In this document: positions 35,956 through 45,539 of the stretch, one piece after another
Layout: each line of letters begins with the position of its first letter
Numbering within the stretch: position 1 is the first letter of the stretch
Assembly (NCBI RefSeq): GCF_028437565.1
Contig: NZ_JAMRYR010000003.1
Location: forward strand, 372,001 to 436,000
Length of the DNA stretch: 64,000 nt
Direction of reading: 5' to 3'
DNA from: Actinomyces sp. B33
GTDB taxonomy: Bacteria > Actinomycetota > Actinomycetes > Actinomycetales > Actinomycetaceae
Translations under genes and position numbers: made by a program
Notes under the pieces: model-generated
What the model saw: only the letters and a program-made list of their open reading frames with translations
What the model was told of the DNA's origin: nothing
Database searches by the model: none

Positions 35956-36642
35956 TCAGTACTCGTCGAGCAATTCATCGAGCTCGTCGAGGTCCTCGAC
36001 GGACAACCCCTCATCGGACGAAACGCCTTCCGGCTCGACGGCAATAGGATCGGCGCCTCCGCCGACCCGCGGGTCCTCGTCGACGCGCTCCGCGATGAAA
36101 AGATCCCCCGTCTCGTCGGCATCCAGGACCGTGTCGGCCCGATCCCCCTCGACGTCCTCCGCCGAATCCTCGGCGCCGGCCGATCGGCGCGACCACGCCG
36201 GGGACTCGATGTCCCGCCGCACCGCGTCGAGAACCGCGTTGACGAACGCCGGCGACGTGTCCGTCGAGATCGACTTGACGATCGCGATGGCCTCATCGAT
36301 GGCGATCACCGGCGAGACGTCCTCGGAATTCTCCAGCATCTCCCACACGGCCACGCGCATGACCGCCAAGTCGACGGCCGCGATCCGATCGAGCCCCGAG
36401 ACCCGGGCGTGCGCCGCCAGCAGATCGTCGATCGACCGCAGACGGTCGGCGACCCCCTCGATCAGACGGATCGAGTACTCCGGCAGCGGGGTCAGCGCGG
36501 CCGTGACGACCTTTCGCTCGCGCAACAGATCCCGCAGGACCTGCGGATTGCGGCCCATGCCGCGCTGATCCGCCTCGAAGACCACATCGGCAGCGCGCTT
36601 GCGCGCCTTCGTCCGAGAGGTGAAGCGGTGCTGCTTCGACAT
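35956..36642 (-). CDS. nusB: Transcription antitermination factor NusB with long acidic tail
   Basis: 228 aa. The NusB fold spans about residues 1-145 (ARKRAADVVFEADQRG, DLAVMRVAVWEML, VIAIDEAIAIVKSISTD, SPAFVNAVLDAVRRD). A strongly acidic tail of about 75 residues follows, ending in DELDELLDEY; ordinary NusB proteins are about 140-150 aa. NusB with NusE promotes antitermination on rRNA operons. Its ATG overlaps the efp stop as TGATG. In relatives pyrR usually follows, but here the accessory island intervenes. Confidence 0.94.
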   Translation of the reverse strand: MSKQHRFTSRTKARKRAADVVFEADQRGMGRNPQVLRDLLRERKVVTAALTPLPEYSIRLIEGVADRLRSIDDLLAAHARVSGLDRIAAVDLAVMRVAVWEMLENSEDVSPVIAIDEAIAIVKSISTDTSPAFVNAVLDAVRRDIESPAWSRRSAGAEDSAEDVEGDRADTVLDADETGDLFIAERVDEDPRVGGGADPIAVEPEGVSSDEGLSVEDLDELDELLDEY

Positions 36643-37205
36643 CAGTCGGTCACACGACCCGAGTAGGAGCCATCACGGGTATCCACCTTGACCCGCACGC
36701 CCTCCTCCATGAAGAGCGGGACCTGGATCTCGTACCCGGTCTCGAGGACCGCCGGCTTGGTGCCCGCCGACGAGCGGTCCCCCTGCAGGCCCGGCTGGGT
36801 CTCAGTGATCGTCAGGACCACCGTCGCCGGGAGCTCGATGAACAGGACCGTGCCGTCGTGCTGGGAGACGATGACGTCCTGGTTCTCGACCATGAAGTTC
36901 TTCGCGTCGCCGACGACCTCGGCGGAGACCGTGATCTGATCGTAGGTCGACTGATCCATGAAGACGTAGTCCGCGCCGTCCTGGTACAGGTACGTCATAT
37001 CGCGACGATCGACGGTGGCCGTCTCGATCTTGATGCCGGCGTTGAACGTGCGGTCGACGGTCTTGCCCGACATGATGTTCTTGATCTTCGTGCGCACGAA
37101 GGCCGGCCCCTTGCCGGGCTTGACGTGCTGGAACTCGACGACCTGCCAGAGCTGGCCATCGATGACCATGACCATGCCGTTCTTCAGATCATTCGTCGTT
37201 GCCAC
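36642..37205 (-). CDS. efp: Elongation factor P
   Basis: 187 aa, full length with three beta-barrel domains. EF-P relieves ribosomes stalled at proline runs. The loop that reaches the peptidyl-transferase centre reads KPGKGPAF (about residues 29-36); the PGKGP palindrome with an unmodified Lys is typical of actinobacterial EF-P. The C-terminal EF-P signature around [20 protein letters not shown] is intact. GTG start with a GAGG ribosome site. Co-transcribed with nusB. Confidence 0.97.
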   Translation of the reverse strand: MATTNDLKNGMVMVIDGQLWQVVEFQHVKPGKGPAFVRTKIKNIMSGKTVDRTFNAGIKIETATVDRRDMTYLYQDGADYVFMDQSTYDQITVSAEVVGDAKNFMVENQDVIVSQHDGTVLFIELPATVVLTITETQPGLQGDRSSAGTKPAVLETGYEIQVPLFMEEGVRVKVDTRDGSYSGRVTD

Positions 37206-37210
37206 AGGAA

Positions 37211-37765
37211 TTACCTCGCTTCGGGGGGATGTGAATCGCCCGCCAGTCTACACGCCGCGATCACCTCATCGGCGACCCGCTCCGGGGTCACGCCGTCCGT
37301 CCCCACTGAGTGATCCGCCACGGCAGTCGCGGCCCCGTGGACCTCGGCGATCATGCCCGCGAGCACCGCGCGCGGAGCCCCCAGGGCCGCCGAGCGCGGG
37401 GCGTTGAGCCCCATCCGGCGGGCCACGTCCGCGATGGACACGGACAGCTCGACGACCAGCGCCCCCGCCGACCTCGCCCTGCCCAGCGACTCGACGACCA
37501 CCGGGTCGAGGACCTGCGACGCGCCGATCGACACCACCGCGCCCGAACGCGACAGGGCCTCGAGGGCCGCCCCGCGGCGCGCCTCGTCGAAGCCCTCCGC
37601 CCCATGGATGATGAGCTCGGCCACCGGCGCGCCCATCCGCTCGGCCACCAGTGCGTCGGCCTCGACGAACCCGACCCCCAGGCGCTCGGCGACGAGGGCC
37701 CCGACAACGGTCTTGCCCGCCCCCGACGCCCCCACGAGGACGATCAACGGCGCCTCACTGCCCAC
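37211..37765 (-). CDS. Shikimate kinase-like P-loop protein, probably inactive as shikimate kinase
   Basis: 184 aa from the second of two adjacent GTG codons (37765, with AGGGGG 6 nt upstream). It has a good P-loop [19 protein letters not shown], but the shikimate-binding residues are lost: the DxD site reads VEADALV, the FR motif reads FDEAR, and the GGG motif of shikimate kinase reads IGAS. It lies directly after aroKB, which already carries a complete shikimate kinase domain, and overlaps its end by 11 nt. It may be a regulatory or repurposed paralogue. Confidence 0.75.
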   Translation of the reverse strand: MGSEAPLIVLVGASGAGKTVVGALVAERLGVGFVEADALVAERMGAPVAELIIHGAEGFDEARRGAALEALSRSGAVVSIGASQVLDPVVVESLGRARSAGALVVELSVSIADVARRMGLNAPRSAALGAPRAVLAGMIAEVHGAATAVADHSVGTDGVTPERVADEVIAACRLAGDSHPPEAR

Positions 37766-39347
37766 CACGAGCCCCCTGCTCGAGGACGGCGGACACCTCA
37801 TCGGCGGCCACGGGCTCGACGACGGGCCGTTGGAGCCCGTCGAGCAGGACGAAGCGCAGAACGCCACCGCGGACCTTCTTATCGGAGGCCATCGCGTCGA
37901 GCAGGCCCTCCGGATCCCCCTCGTACGACGTCGGCAGACCCACCCGGGAGAAGAGCCCGACGTGCCGATCGACCTCAGCCTGCGAGAGCATCCCGCGTGA
38001 GGCGGCCAGACGGGCCGCGAAGACGCAGCCGACGGCGACCGCGTCGCCGTGCCGCCACGAGTAGTCCTCGCAGCGCTCGATCGCATGAGCGAGGGTGTGA
38101 CCGTAGTTGAGGATCTCCCGCAGCCCCGCCTCGGTAAGATCGGCACCCACGACCCGCGCCTTGACGAGCGCCGACCGGTGGATCAGCTCGCGCAGCACCG
38201 AGGAGCCGGGATCGATGAGCTCCGAATCCCCGGCGCCCTCGACGAGATCGAGGATCCTCGGGTCGTCGATGAACCCGCACTTGACGACCTCGCCCAGTCC
38301 GGCCCGCAGATCGGCCGCAGGAAGCGTCTCGAGCATCGTCAGATCGCACACGACCCGGCGGGGCGAGTGGAACGAGCCGACGAGGTTCTTCCCCGTCGCC
38401 GTGTTGATCCCCGTCTTGCCGCCGATCGCCGCATCGACCATCGCCAGCAGCGTCGTCGGGATGTTAACGAGGTCGACGCCGCGCAGCCACGTCGCCGCAA
38501 CGAACCCCGCCATGTCCGTCGTCGCCCCGCCGCCCAGCGCCACGACCGCGTCGGCCCGGCCCAGGCGGAAGCGCCCGGCCTCGTCCCACAGGCGGGCGAC
38601 CGCCTCCAGGGTCTTGCCCGCCTCGGCGTCCGGGTGGTCGGCGAGACTGACCGCCAGCCCCCTGTCCTCGAGGCCGCGCGCGAGTCGGCGCGCGGGCCCC
38701 TCCAGGGCTCGGGCGTGGACGACGAGGACGCGCGTCGCCTCGGGCCTGAGGACCTCGGTGACGAGGCCCGCCTGGTCCCCGCGCCCGATGAGGACGTCGT
38801 AGGGAGCGGCCCCGCCCACGCGCACCCGGCCCCACGCCGGGTCGACGGCCTCCAGGATCCGATCGGCGACGTCGCGCGCGGGCCCGGAATCGGAGCGCAG
38901 GCGCAGCGTCTCGACCTGCTCGTACAGCGGCGAGCGCTCGGCCCTCAGGCGGCGCAGGGCGCCGGCCGGGTCGTCGCGCAGCAGCGGTCGGTGCGACGCG
39001 CGGGAGGTCCGGCGCACCAGCTCGTCGTGCTCGACGTCGAGGTGGACGACGTCGTGGCCGGCGAGGAGCTCGCGCACCCGGGGGGTGACGACGGCGCCCC
39101 CGCCCAGGGAGACGACGGCCCGCATCCCCAGGGCGCGTTCGACGGCGCGGGCCTCGCGGGCGCGGAAGCCCTCCTCGCCCTCGGAGGCGAACACCTCGGC
39201 GACGCTCATCCCGGCCTCGGCCTCGACGAGCGCATCGGTATCGACGTGGGGCGCCCCCAGGTCGGCGGCGACGAGGCGGCCGACCTTCGATTTGCCGGCG
39301 CCGGGCAGTCCGACGAGGACGACGGGCAGGCGGAGGCGGGCCGTCAT
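37755..39347 (-). CDS. aroKB: Bifunctional shikimate kinase / 3-dehydroquinate synthase (AroKB fusion)
   Basis: 530 aa fusion. Residues about 1-165 are shikimate kinase: P-loop [31 protein letters not shown], and the GGG motif in VSLGGGAVV. Residues about 175-530 are 3-dehydroquinate synthase: [47 protein letters not shown] and the metal His in [11 protein letters not shown]. It thus catalyses steps two and five of the shikimate pathway. Similar fusions occur in bifidobacteria and Actinomyces. Its ATG overlaps the aroC stop as ATGA. Confidence 0.96.
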   Translation of the reverse strand: MTARLRLPVVLVGLPGAGKSKVGRLVAADLGAPHVDTDALVEAEAGMSVAEVFASEGEEGFRAREARAVERALGMRAVVSLGGGAVVTPRVRELLAGHDVVHLDVEHDELVRRTSRASHRPLLRDDPAGALRRLRAERSPLYEQVETLRLRSDSGPARDVADRILEAVDPAWGRVRVGGAAPYDVLIGRGDQAGLVTEVLRPEATRVLVVHARALEGPARRLARGLEDRGLAVSLADHPDAEAGKTLEAVARLWDEAGRFRLGRADAVVALGGGATTDMAGFVAATWLRGVDLVNIPTTLLAMVDAAIGGKTGINTATGKNLVGSFHSPRRVVCDLTMLETLPAADLRAGLGEVVKCGFIDDPRILDLVEGAGDSELIDPGSSVLRELIHRSALVKARVVGADLTEAGLREILNYGHTLAHAIERCEDYSWRHGDAVAVGCVFAARLAASRGMLSQAEVDRHVGLFSRVGLPTSYEGDPEGLLDAMASDKKVRGGVLRFVLLDGLQRPVVEPVAADEVSAVLEQGARGGQ

Positions 39348-40558
39348 GCCCGCTCCCCCACCCTCGCCAGGTAGGCCTCGAGGTTGCGGCGCATCTCGGC
39401 AACCGAGTTCCCGCCCGCGTGATCGGAGAGGGCGTCGGCCAGGACGAGGGCGGTCTGGGCCTCGGCGATGACGGCCCCCGGGACGACCTGGCAGGTGTCG
39501 GAGCGCTGATGGAGGGCCGTCGCCTCCTCGCCGGTCGCCAGATCCACCGACCTCAGGGCCCGTGGAACCGTCGAGATCGGCTTGAACGCGGCCCGCACGA
39601 CGATCGGCTGTCCGTTCGACGTGCCGCCCTCGATGCCGCCGGCCCGGTTCGACGCCCGGGTCAGGCGCCCGTCGGGTCCGCGAACGATCTCGTCATGGGC
39701 GCGCGAGCCGGGCAGCGCCGCCTGGGCGAAGCCCTCGCCGATCTCGACCCCCTTGACTGATTGGATCGACATCAGGGCCGCCGCCAGCCGCGCGTCGAGT
39801 CGCCGGTCCGCCTGGACGTGGGTCCCCAGGCCCACGGGCACGCCCCAGGCGACGACCTCGACGACTCCGCCGATGGTGTCGCCCGCGGCCTTGGCGGCAT
39901 CGACGGCGGCGACGAAGCGGTTCTGCGCGGACGGGTCGAGGGTCCTCATCGGCGAGGCGTCGAGGGCCTCCTCGTCGGTGGGAACCGGGAGGGGGAGGCC
40001 CGGCTCGGCATGCTCGCCGCCGACGGACACGACGTGGCTGACGAGCTCGACGCCGGCGACCTGACGCAGCAGCTCGGAGGCGATCGCCCCGAGGACGACC
40101 CGGGCAGCCGTCTCGCGGGCGCTGGCCCTCTCGAGGACCGGACGGGCCTCGTCGAGGTCGTAGGAGAGCATCCCCGGCAGGTCCGCGTGGCCGGGGCGCG
40201 GCCGGGTCAGCGGCCGGTTGCGGGCGATCTCCCTGCCGTCCCCGGTCCCCGCGTCGACGAGGAGATCGGCGGGGTCGACGGGGTCGGCGGACATGACGAC
40301 GCGCCACTTGGGCCACTCCGAGTTCGCGATCTGGACGGCGATGGGAGCGCCGGTCGTCGTCCCGTGGCGCACCCCTCCGAGGATCGTCACCTCGTCGCGC
40401 TCGAAGGACTGACGGGCCCCCCTGCCGTAGCCGAGGCGCCGTCGCGCGAGGGCCGAGCGCAGGACGCCGGTCGTCAGGTCGAGGCCCGCGGGCATCCCGT
40501 CGATCGTGGCGACGAGGGCGGGGCCGTGCGATTCTCCAGCGGTGAGCCATCTGAGCAT
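39344..40558 (-). CDS. aroC: Chorismate synthase
   Basis: 404 aa, usual length. It converts EPSP to chorismate using reduced FMN. The N-terminal signature [39 protein letters not shown] (about residues 39-57), GTTTGAPIA, and the [11 protein letters not shown] segment near 120-130 are all present. First gene of aroC-aroKB. FMN dependence again links to flavin supply. Confidence 0.97.
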   Translation of the reverse strand: MLRWLTAGESHGPALVATIDGMPAGLDLTTGVLRSALARRRLGYGRGARQSFERDEVTILGGVRHGTTTGAPIAVQIANSEWPKWRVVMSADPVDPADLLVDAGTGDGREIARNRPLTRPRPGHADLPGMLSYDLDEARPVLERASARETAARVVLGAIASELLRQVAGVELVSHVVSVGGEHAEPGLPLPVPTDEEALDASPMRTLDPSAQNRFVAAVDAAKAAGDTIGGVVEVVAWGVPVGLGTHVQADRRLDARLAAALMSIQSVKGVEIGEGFAQAALPGSRAHDEIVRGPDGRLTRASNRAGGIEGGTSNGQPIVVRAAFKPISTVPRALRSVDLATGEEATALHQRSDTCQVVPGAVIAEAQTALVLADALSDHAGGNSVAEMRRNLEAYLARVGERA

Positions 40559-40600
40559 GGGCCCAGTGTCCCACAGGCCCGGAGGGGCCGGAGGAGCTGC

Positions 40601-41374
40601 TCAGATGCGAACGGGTAGGCCCGCGCTCTCCATTTCCGCCTTGACCTGGCCGATCGTCAGCGTCCCGAAGTGGAACACGGAGGCGGCCAGGACGGCATCG
40701 GCCCCCGTGCGGGCGGCCTCGACGAAGTGGGCGGCCGCGCCCGCCCCGCCCGAGGCGATCAGGGGGATCCTCACGCGCTCGCGGACGTCCGCGAGCATCT
40801 GCAGGTCGAAGCCCGAGCGCACCCCATCGGCGTCCATCGAGTTCAGGAGGATCTCCCCGGCGCCGAGTTCCTGGGCCCGAACCGCCCATTCGACGGCGTC
40901 GACGCCGGTCGACCGTCGTCCCCCGTGGGTCGTCACCTCGTAGCCCGAAGGGGTCTCGACGCCGTCGCGGACGCGTCGGGCGTCGACCGACAGGACGATC
41001 ACCTGGTCGCCGAAGAGGTCGGCGACTCGCGAGATCAGCGATGGATCGGCAATGGCCGCCGTGTTGATCCCCACCTTGTCCGCGCCGTGTCCCAGGAGGC
41101 GCGCGACGTCGTCGACGCTGCGGACTCCTCCGCCGACCGTCAGGGGGACGAACACCTGCTCCGCGGTCGCGGCGACGACGTCGAGCATCGTCGCGCGGGC
41201 CTCGACGGATGCCGAGACGTCGAGGAAGGTGATCTCGTCGGCGCCCTCGGCCCCGTACCGGGCGGCGAGCTCGACGGGGTCGCCCGCGTCGCGCAGGTTC
41301 TCGAAGTTGACGCCCTTGACGACGCGACCGGCGTCGACGTCGAGGCAGGGGATGATGCGCAGTGCTACCGACAT
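40601..41374 (-). CDS. hisF: Imidazole glycerol phosphate synthase cyclase subunit
   Basis: 257 aa TIM barrel. Catalytic Asp residues are in [15 protein letters not shown] (first strand) and [15 protein letters not shown] (about 175-190); phosphate sites in VGGGVRS and ASGGAGA are present. With HisH it makes IGP and AICAR in histidine synthesis. hisH is not nearby; hisG-hisE lie elsewhere in the window. The ATG follows a TAGGAT box by 6 nt. Confidence 0.97.
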   Translation of the reverse strand: MSVALRIIPCLDVDAGRVVKGVNFENLRDAGDPVELAARYGAEGADEITFLDVSASVEARATMLDVVAATAEQVFVPLTVGGGVRSVDDVARLLGHGADKVGINTAAIADPSLISRVADLFGDQVIVLSVDARRVRDGVETPSGYEVTTHGGRRSTGVDAVEWAVRAQELGAGEILLNSMDADGVRSGFDLQMLADVRERVRIPLIASGGAGAAAHFVEAARTGADAVLAASVFHFGTLTIGQVKAEMESAGLPVRI

Positions 41375-41386
41375 GGGGCGATCCTA
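41375..41386 (-). promoter_or_regulatory. Putative leaderless promoter -10 box for hisF
   Basis: TAGGAT at 41386-41381 (minus strand), 6 nt, then the hisF ATG. Located just after the FKBP gene ends. Confidence 0.5.
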
Positions 41387-41417
41387 CGCGGACCGGGGCG
41401 CCGGATGCGGATCCGGG

Positions 41418-42416
41418 TCACGGCCCAGACGCCGCCCCCGCCCCCCCGGTCGACTGGGGCGCCGCCCCCTGCGACTGCGGGGAGTCGTCGTCCGCGGGCC
41501 CGCCGTGCGCCGGCTCGACGCCGAGGAGGTCGATGACGACGCACAGCGTGTCGTCCCCGTCGGCCATGTCCGGGGGGATGGTGATGGCCAGGCGCGACCC
41601 GATCCGCTGGTCGACGAGGGCCTGGCGCAGCCCCGGCATCGCCCGCTCCAAGACGATGAGCTCGGGGACTCCCGTCGTCCACGTCGACGAGCGCACCATA
41701 CCGTCGGCCCATCCGACGACCGCGAACTGGGCGACGAGGGCGTCGTCCTCGCGCACCTGCCCGCCCCCGCCGGCGACGAGAGTCTGGATGGTGATCCCCC
41801 CGGGGGGCTCCTCCCCATGCCGGATGACCGGACCCTCGGGACTCATCGTCACCTGGAGGGCCCCGATCTGCTCGCCGATGACCTCGTCGCCGTAGGCGAT
41901 GGTCGCGAGGACGTCGACGACGTCGACCTCCACCGCCGGGGCGTCCGGGCCGTCCCCGCCGCCGATCGGGCGGACGACGAGGAGCCGGGTGCCCTCCGGC
42001 TGCCCGATGACCAGCCCCGCCAGGTCCTCGCCGAGGTCGGCCTCGCCCGCCGCGCCGACGACGAGCTGCGGCCTGCCCTGGGGCGAGAGGTTCTCCCCGG
42101 TGGCGCCGTCGAAGGCGGTGACGGCCAGGAGCACCGGGGAGTCCGGCGTGATCTGCCGCCCCGCCCCGGTGGCGATGACGCGGGATTTCAGGGCGGTGAC
42201 GCGCGCGGGGGATTCGAGGGCGACGACCGGGGTCGCCCCGACCCGGCCCGACACGGCGACGACGTCGAAGACGGATGCGGCGGACTGGGGATCGACGCCC
42301 GGCGAGTCGCCGCGCCCGCGGTGGATCGCCCACATCGCCGCGGCGATGCCGACGGCCAGGAGGAGCGTCGCGGCGATGACGACGATCGCGGCGCGCGCCC
42401 GGCCCGGCCGGCTCAT
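41418..42416 (-). CDS. Membrane-anchored FKBP-type peptidyl-prolyl isomerase-like protein
   Basis: 332 aa. A single N-terminal hydrophobic helix (about residues 9-32) after a basic stretch suggests a membrane anchor with the rest outside. Two FKBP-like halves follow (about 50-175 and 195-310); the second has VREDDALVAQFAVVGWADG, VPELIVLERAMPGLRQALVDQ and RLAITIPPDMADGDDTL, an FKBP C-terminal pattern. The ATG at 42416 overlaps the pafA stop as ATGA. FKBP genes next to pafA are common in actinobacteria. The tail is low-complexity and rich in Gly, Ala and Ser. Confidence 0.85.
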   Translation of the reverse strand: MSRPGRARAAIVVIAATLLLAVGIAAAMWAIHRGRGDSPGVDPQSAASVFDVVAVSGRVGATPVVALESPARVTALKSRVIATGAGRQITPDSPVLLAVTAFDGATGENLSPQGRPQLVVGAAGEADLGEDLAGLVIGQPEGTRLLVVRPIGGGDGPDAPAVEVDVVDVLATIAYGDEVIGEQIGALQVTMSPEGPVIRHGEEPPGGITIQTLVAGGGGQVREDDALVAQFAVVGWADGMVRSSTWTTGVPELIVLERAMPGLRQALVDQRIGSRLAITIPPDMADGDDTLCVVIDLLGVEPAHGGPADDDSPQSQGAAPQSTGGAGAASGP

Positions 42417-43801
42417 GCAGGGAGCTCCGTCGTCGACCGGCCGATCGCCGCGATGAGGGCGTCGACGCGGGGGTCCTCGCAGGCCAACGGGTCCTGGAGC
42501 GACAGGGGGACGGCGGAGCGGTCGTCGAGACGGACGTGGACCCAGTCGGCCGTCAGGTCGACGCGCGCGTCCTCGGCGGCGGCGATGATCCGCCCCCGCA
42601 GGGCGGCCCTCGTCGTGGCCGGGGGCTCCCCCGTCGCCTGTGCGACGCGCTGGGGGCTCGTCAGCCTCTTGACGAGGCCGGCCCTCTCCATCCTCTCGAG
42701 GAGGCCGTCGCCGGTGATGTCGTGGTACGACAGGTCGAGCCGGGCGACCCGGGGGTCGGCCAGGCCCACGCCCTGGCGGGCCGCGTAGGACTCGAGGAGG
42801 CGGCGCTTGATGGCGATGTCGAGCTCGGTCTCCACGCCCGTCCAGTCGCCGGACTCCAGGGCGTCCAGGCCCCGCTCCCACAGGTCGAGGACGTACGCGT
42901 GCAGGTCGTCGAGGCCGTCGGCGCCGACGGTCCGCACGACCCGGTCGCGCACCTCCCGCTGGACCGCGACGGGCGTCATGGTCCTGCCGTCGGCGAGGTC
43001 CAGGCGGGTGCCGGCGCTCAGATCGGCGTTGATCTCGCGGATCGCCCGCATCGGGTCGGCCAGCGCGAGGTCCTCGATCCTCAAGCCGTCCTCGAGGGCG
43101 GTCAGGAGCATCTCGGTCATCCCGATCTTCAGGGCGGTCGTCGCCTCGCAGACGTTCGTGTCGCCGACGATGACGTGCATCCTGCGGTACGATCCGGAGT
43201 CGGCGAGGGGCTCGTCGCGGGTGTTGATGATCGGGCGGGACCGGGTCGTTGCCGAGGAGACCGCGTCCCACATCTGGTCGCCGCGCTGGGAGAAGCACAG
43301 GGACGCGCCTGCCGGCCCGTGCTTGATCCACCCGTTGCCGACGAGGATCTGACGGGTGATGAAGAAGGCCACGAGGGCGTCGGCCACCTGCCGGAAATCC
43401 CTGCGTCGATGGAGCAGGTAGTTCTCGTGGCAGCCGTAGGAGTGCCCGTGGGAGTCGAGGTTGTTGCGGAAGAGGTGGAGGCGCTCGTCCCTCCCCTCGG
43501 CCTCGAGGGTCTCGTCGGCCCGCGCGGCCAGGTCGGCGAGCATCAGGGAGCCCGCGCGGTCCTGGGCGAGGAGGTCGTCGAGACGATCGCATTCGGCGGT
43601 CGCGTACTCGGGGTGCGACCCGACGTCGAGGTAGAGGCGGCCGCCGTTGCGCAGGAAGAGGTTCGACGACCTGCCCCGGCTCAGGAGGGGGTCGAAGAGC
43701 CTGCGGGCCGCCTGGTCGGCGTCCATCGTCGAGGCGGCACCCGTCGTCGGGGCGGCCGTCAGCCCGTACTCCGTCTCGATCCCGACGACTCGGCGCCTCA
43801 C
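42413..43801 (-). CDS. pafA: Pup-protein ligase PafA
   Basis: 462 aa carboxylate-amine ligase of the glutamine-synthetase fold. It attaches the C-terminal Glu of Pup to lysines of target proteins. The start RRRVVGIETEYGLT carries the metal-binding Glu residues, and GGRLYLDVGSHPEYAT (about residues 53-68) contains the catalytic Asp. RNNLDSHGHSYGCHENYL and RPIINTRDEPLAD are nucleotide and Pup-site segments. The GTG at 43801 lies 1 nt after the pup stop. No proteasome genes lie between pup and pafA. Confidence 0.97.
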   Translation of the reverse strand: MRRRVVGIETEYGLTAAPTTGAASTMDADQAARRLFDPLLSRGRSSNLFLRNGGRLYLDVGSHPEYATAECDRLDDLLAQDRAGSLMLADLAARADETLEAEGRDERLHLFRNNLDSHGHSYGCHENYLLHRRRDFRQVADALVAFFITRQILVGNGWIKHGPAGASLCFSQRGDQMWDAVSSATTRSRPIINTRDEPLADSGSYRRMHVIVGDTNVCEATTALKIGMTEMLLTALEDGLRIEDLALADPMRAIREINADLSAGTRLDLADGRTMTPVAVQREVRDRVVRTVGADGLDDLHAYVLDLWERGLDALESGDWTGVETELDIAIKRRLLESYAARQGVGLADPRVARLDLSYHDITGDGLLERMERAGLVKRLTSPQRVAQATGEPPATTRAALRGRIIAAAEDARVDLTADWVHVRLDDRSAVPLSLQDPLACEDPRVDALIAAIGRSTTELPA

Positions 43802-43802
43802 G

Positions 43803-43982
43803 TCACTGGCCGCCCTTCTGGACGAAGCCCTGAACGAAGGCCTGGGCGTTCGTCTCCAGGACGGAGTCGATTTCGTCGAGGAGGGAGTCGATGGACTGGC
43901 TGCGGGCCTGGACGAGGCCGGCGGCGTCGTCCTCGTGGTCGTCGGCCGGTCCCGAGCCGGCGAAGATCTGGGTGTTCGGCAT
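43803..43982 (-). CDS. pup: Prokaryotic ubiquitin-like protein Pup (ends in Gly-Gly-Gln)
   Basis: 59 aa. It starts MPNTQIFAGSGPADDHEDDA and its C-terminal helix reads SQSIDSLLDEIDSVLETNAQ before ending AFVQGFVQKGGQ. The GGQ end means it must be deamidated to GGE by Dop before PafA can use it. The helical part (about 22-52) is the segment that binds the ARC coiled coil. Ribosome site AAGGAG lies 7 nt before the ATG. Located between dop and pafA, as expected. Confidence 0.97.
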   Translation of the reverse strand: MPNTQIFAGSGPADDHEDDAAGLVQARSQSIDSLLDEIDSVLETNAQAFVQGFVQKGGQ

Positions 43983-44015
43983 GCGTGTGCTCCTTCGGTG
44001 GGCTTTCTCGCCCGG

Positions 44016-45539
44016 TCAGAGGGCGCCCGCGTCGCGGGCGTCGGGCAGGGGGCGTCGGATGAGGTCGCCGTCCCCGGGGTCGATGACGAGGCTGGTCCAC
44101 GAGGCGCGGACCAGCTGCGGGTCCTCGGCGACGGCGCGGCCGCGGACGGCGGCGCGCGTATTCGTCGGGGGTTCGTCGGCGGCGCGCTCGACCTGCTCGG
44201 GGGTGAACAGGCGCCGGACGAGTCCGGCGGCGTCGAGGCGCGCGACGAGGCCGTGGTCGGGGCGCAGGTCCGCCCACTGCAAGTCGATGGCCGCCAGGCG
44301 CGGATCCGACCAGCCGAGCCCGGCGCGCTCCTTCTGACGGGTCAGGAGCTGGTACTTCCCGACCCATTCGACGTCGGCGGCCACGGAGAACAGATCGGAG
44401 CGCATCCGGTCGAGGACCGACTGCCACAGGTCGAGAACCCGCCGGTCCTGGGGGTCCGGTTCGATCCCGGCGCGGTCGAACGCGGCCAGGACGAGGTCGA
44501 GGTAGACCTGTTGGAGCTCGGCCGCGGTGTACGAGCGCCCTCCCGCGGTGGCGGCCCGGTAGTCGAGGTCGGGATGGCGGGAGTAGTTCCACGTCTCCTG
44601 AACCGGGTCGTCGAGGGCCAGGGCGTCCCATTCGAGGCCGATGCCCTGCTCGATCGCCCACAGGACGAGCGAGGTCGTCCCCAGGCGCAGGAGGGTCGAG
44701 ATGTCGAACATGTTGCCGTCCCCGCCGATGACGTGGAGGCGCCGGAATCTCGACGGGTCGGCGTGGGGTTCGTCGCGGGTGTTGATGATCGGCCGGTTGA
44801 AGGTCGTCTCCAGACCGACCTCGTTCTCGACGAAGTCGGCGCGCTGGGACATCTGGAAGCCGGCGGCCTGCGACTTCTGCCCGATGCCGACCCGGCCGGA
44901 TCCGCAGATCACGGGGCGCGACACCATGAAGGGGGTCAGCCCGCGCACGATGTCGTCGAAGTCGACGTCGCGGCGGATCTGGTAGTTCTCGTGGGTGCCG
45001 TAGGCGGCGCCCTTGCCGTCCGTGTTGTTCTTGACGAGGACGACCTCTCCCTCACCGGAGCGGCGGACGAGGTCCATGATGCGCGCGGCGACGACCTCCC
45101 CCGCCCGGTCCCACAGGACCGCGTCCTCGGGGCCGAGCGTTTCGGGGGCGGAGTACTCCGGGTGGGCGTGGTCGACGTACAGCCGCGCCCCGTTCGTCAG
45201 AACGGCCGCCGAGGCCGCCGGCAGGGCGAGCTCCTCGGGGGTCGGCCTGGCGACCCGTTCGACGCCGCCGGAGGGGGCCAGGTGGTAGGGGTCGTCGGTG
45301 AGCAGCGACGGGTCGGCGGCCGCCCGCGACATCCTCATGCCGCGCAGGTCGTTGAGGGGGTCCTCCGCCGTGTAGTCCCAGCGCACCGGAGGCGCCGAGG
45401 CGGCAGGGCCCGAGCCGCGGGAGGTGCGCGCGTAGGCCCTGACCGCCTGGGTCGACAGGGCGACGGGGTTCGCCCACGGGTCGCCGGGCCGGTAGACGCC
45501 GTACTCGGTCTCGGTCGAGATGATCCTCTGCCCGCTCAT
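44016..45539 (-). CDS. dop: Pup deamidase/depupylase Dop
   Basis: 507 aa, PafA homologue. The start QRIISTETEYGVYRPGDP has the metal Glu, and ARLYVDHAHPEYSAPET (about residues 124-140) the catalytic Asp. The stretch between about 40 and 105 holds the Dop-specific loop, absent from PafA. KNNTDGKGAAYGTHENYQI and FNRPIINTRDEPHAD follow. Dop converts Pup-Gln to Pup-Glu and removes Pup from proteins. ATG at 45539 overlaps the arc stop as ATGA. Confidence 0.96.
   Translation of the reverse strand: MSGQRIISTETEYGVYRPGDPWANPVALSTQAVRAYARTSRGSGPAASAPPVRWDYTAEDPLNDLRGMRMSRAAADPSLLTDDPYHLAPSGGVERVARPTPEELALPAASAAVLTNGARLYVDHAHPEYSAPETLGPEDAVLWDRAGEVVAARIMDLVRRSGEGEVVLVKNNTDGKGAAYGTHENYQIRRDVDFDDIVRGLTPFMVSRPVICGSGRVGIGQKSQAAGFQMSQRADFVENEVGLETTFNRPIINTRDEPHADPSRFRRLHVIGGDGNMFDISTLLRLGTTSLVLWAIEQGIGLEWDALALDDPVQETWNYSRHPDLDYRAATAGGRSYTAAELQQVYLDLVLAAFDRAGIEPDPQDRRVLDLWQSVLDRMRSDLFSVAADVEWVGKYQLLTRQKERAGLGWSDPRLAAIDLQWADLRPDHGLVARLDAAGLVRRLFTPEQVERAADEPPTNTRAAVRGRAVAEDPQLVRASWTSLVIDPGDGDLIRRPLPDARDAGAL

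Noticed and set aside
43799-43982. Proteasome subunits hidden between pup and pafA
   Set aside because: The pup stop and the pafA start are 1 nt apart, so there is no room for prcBA here.
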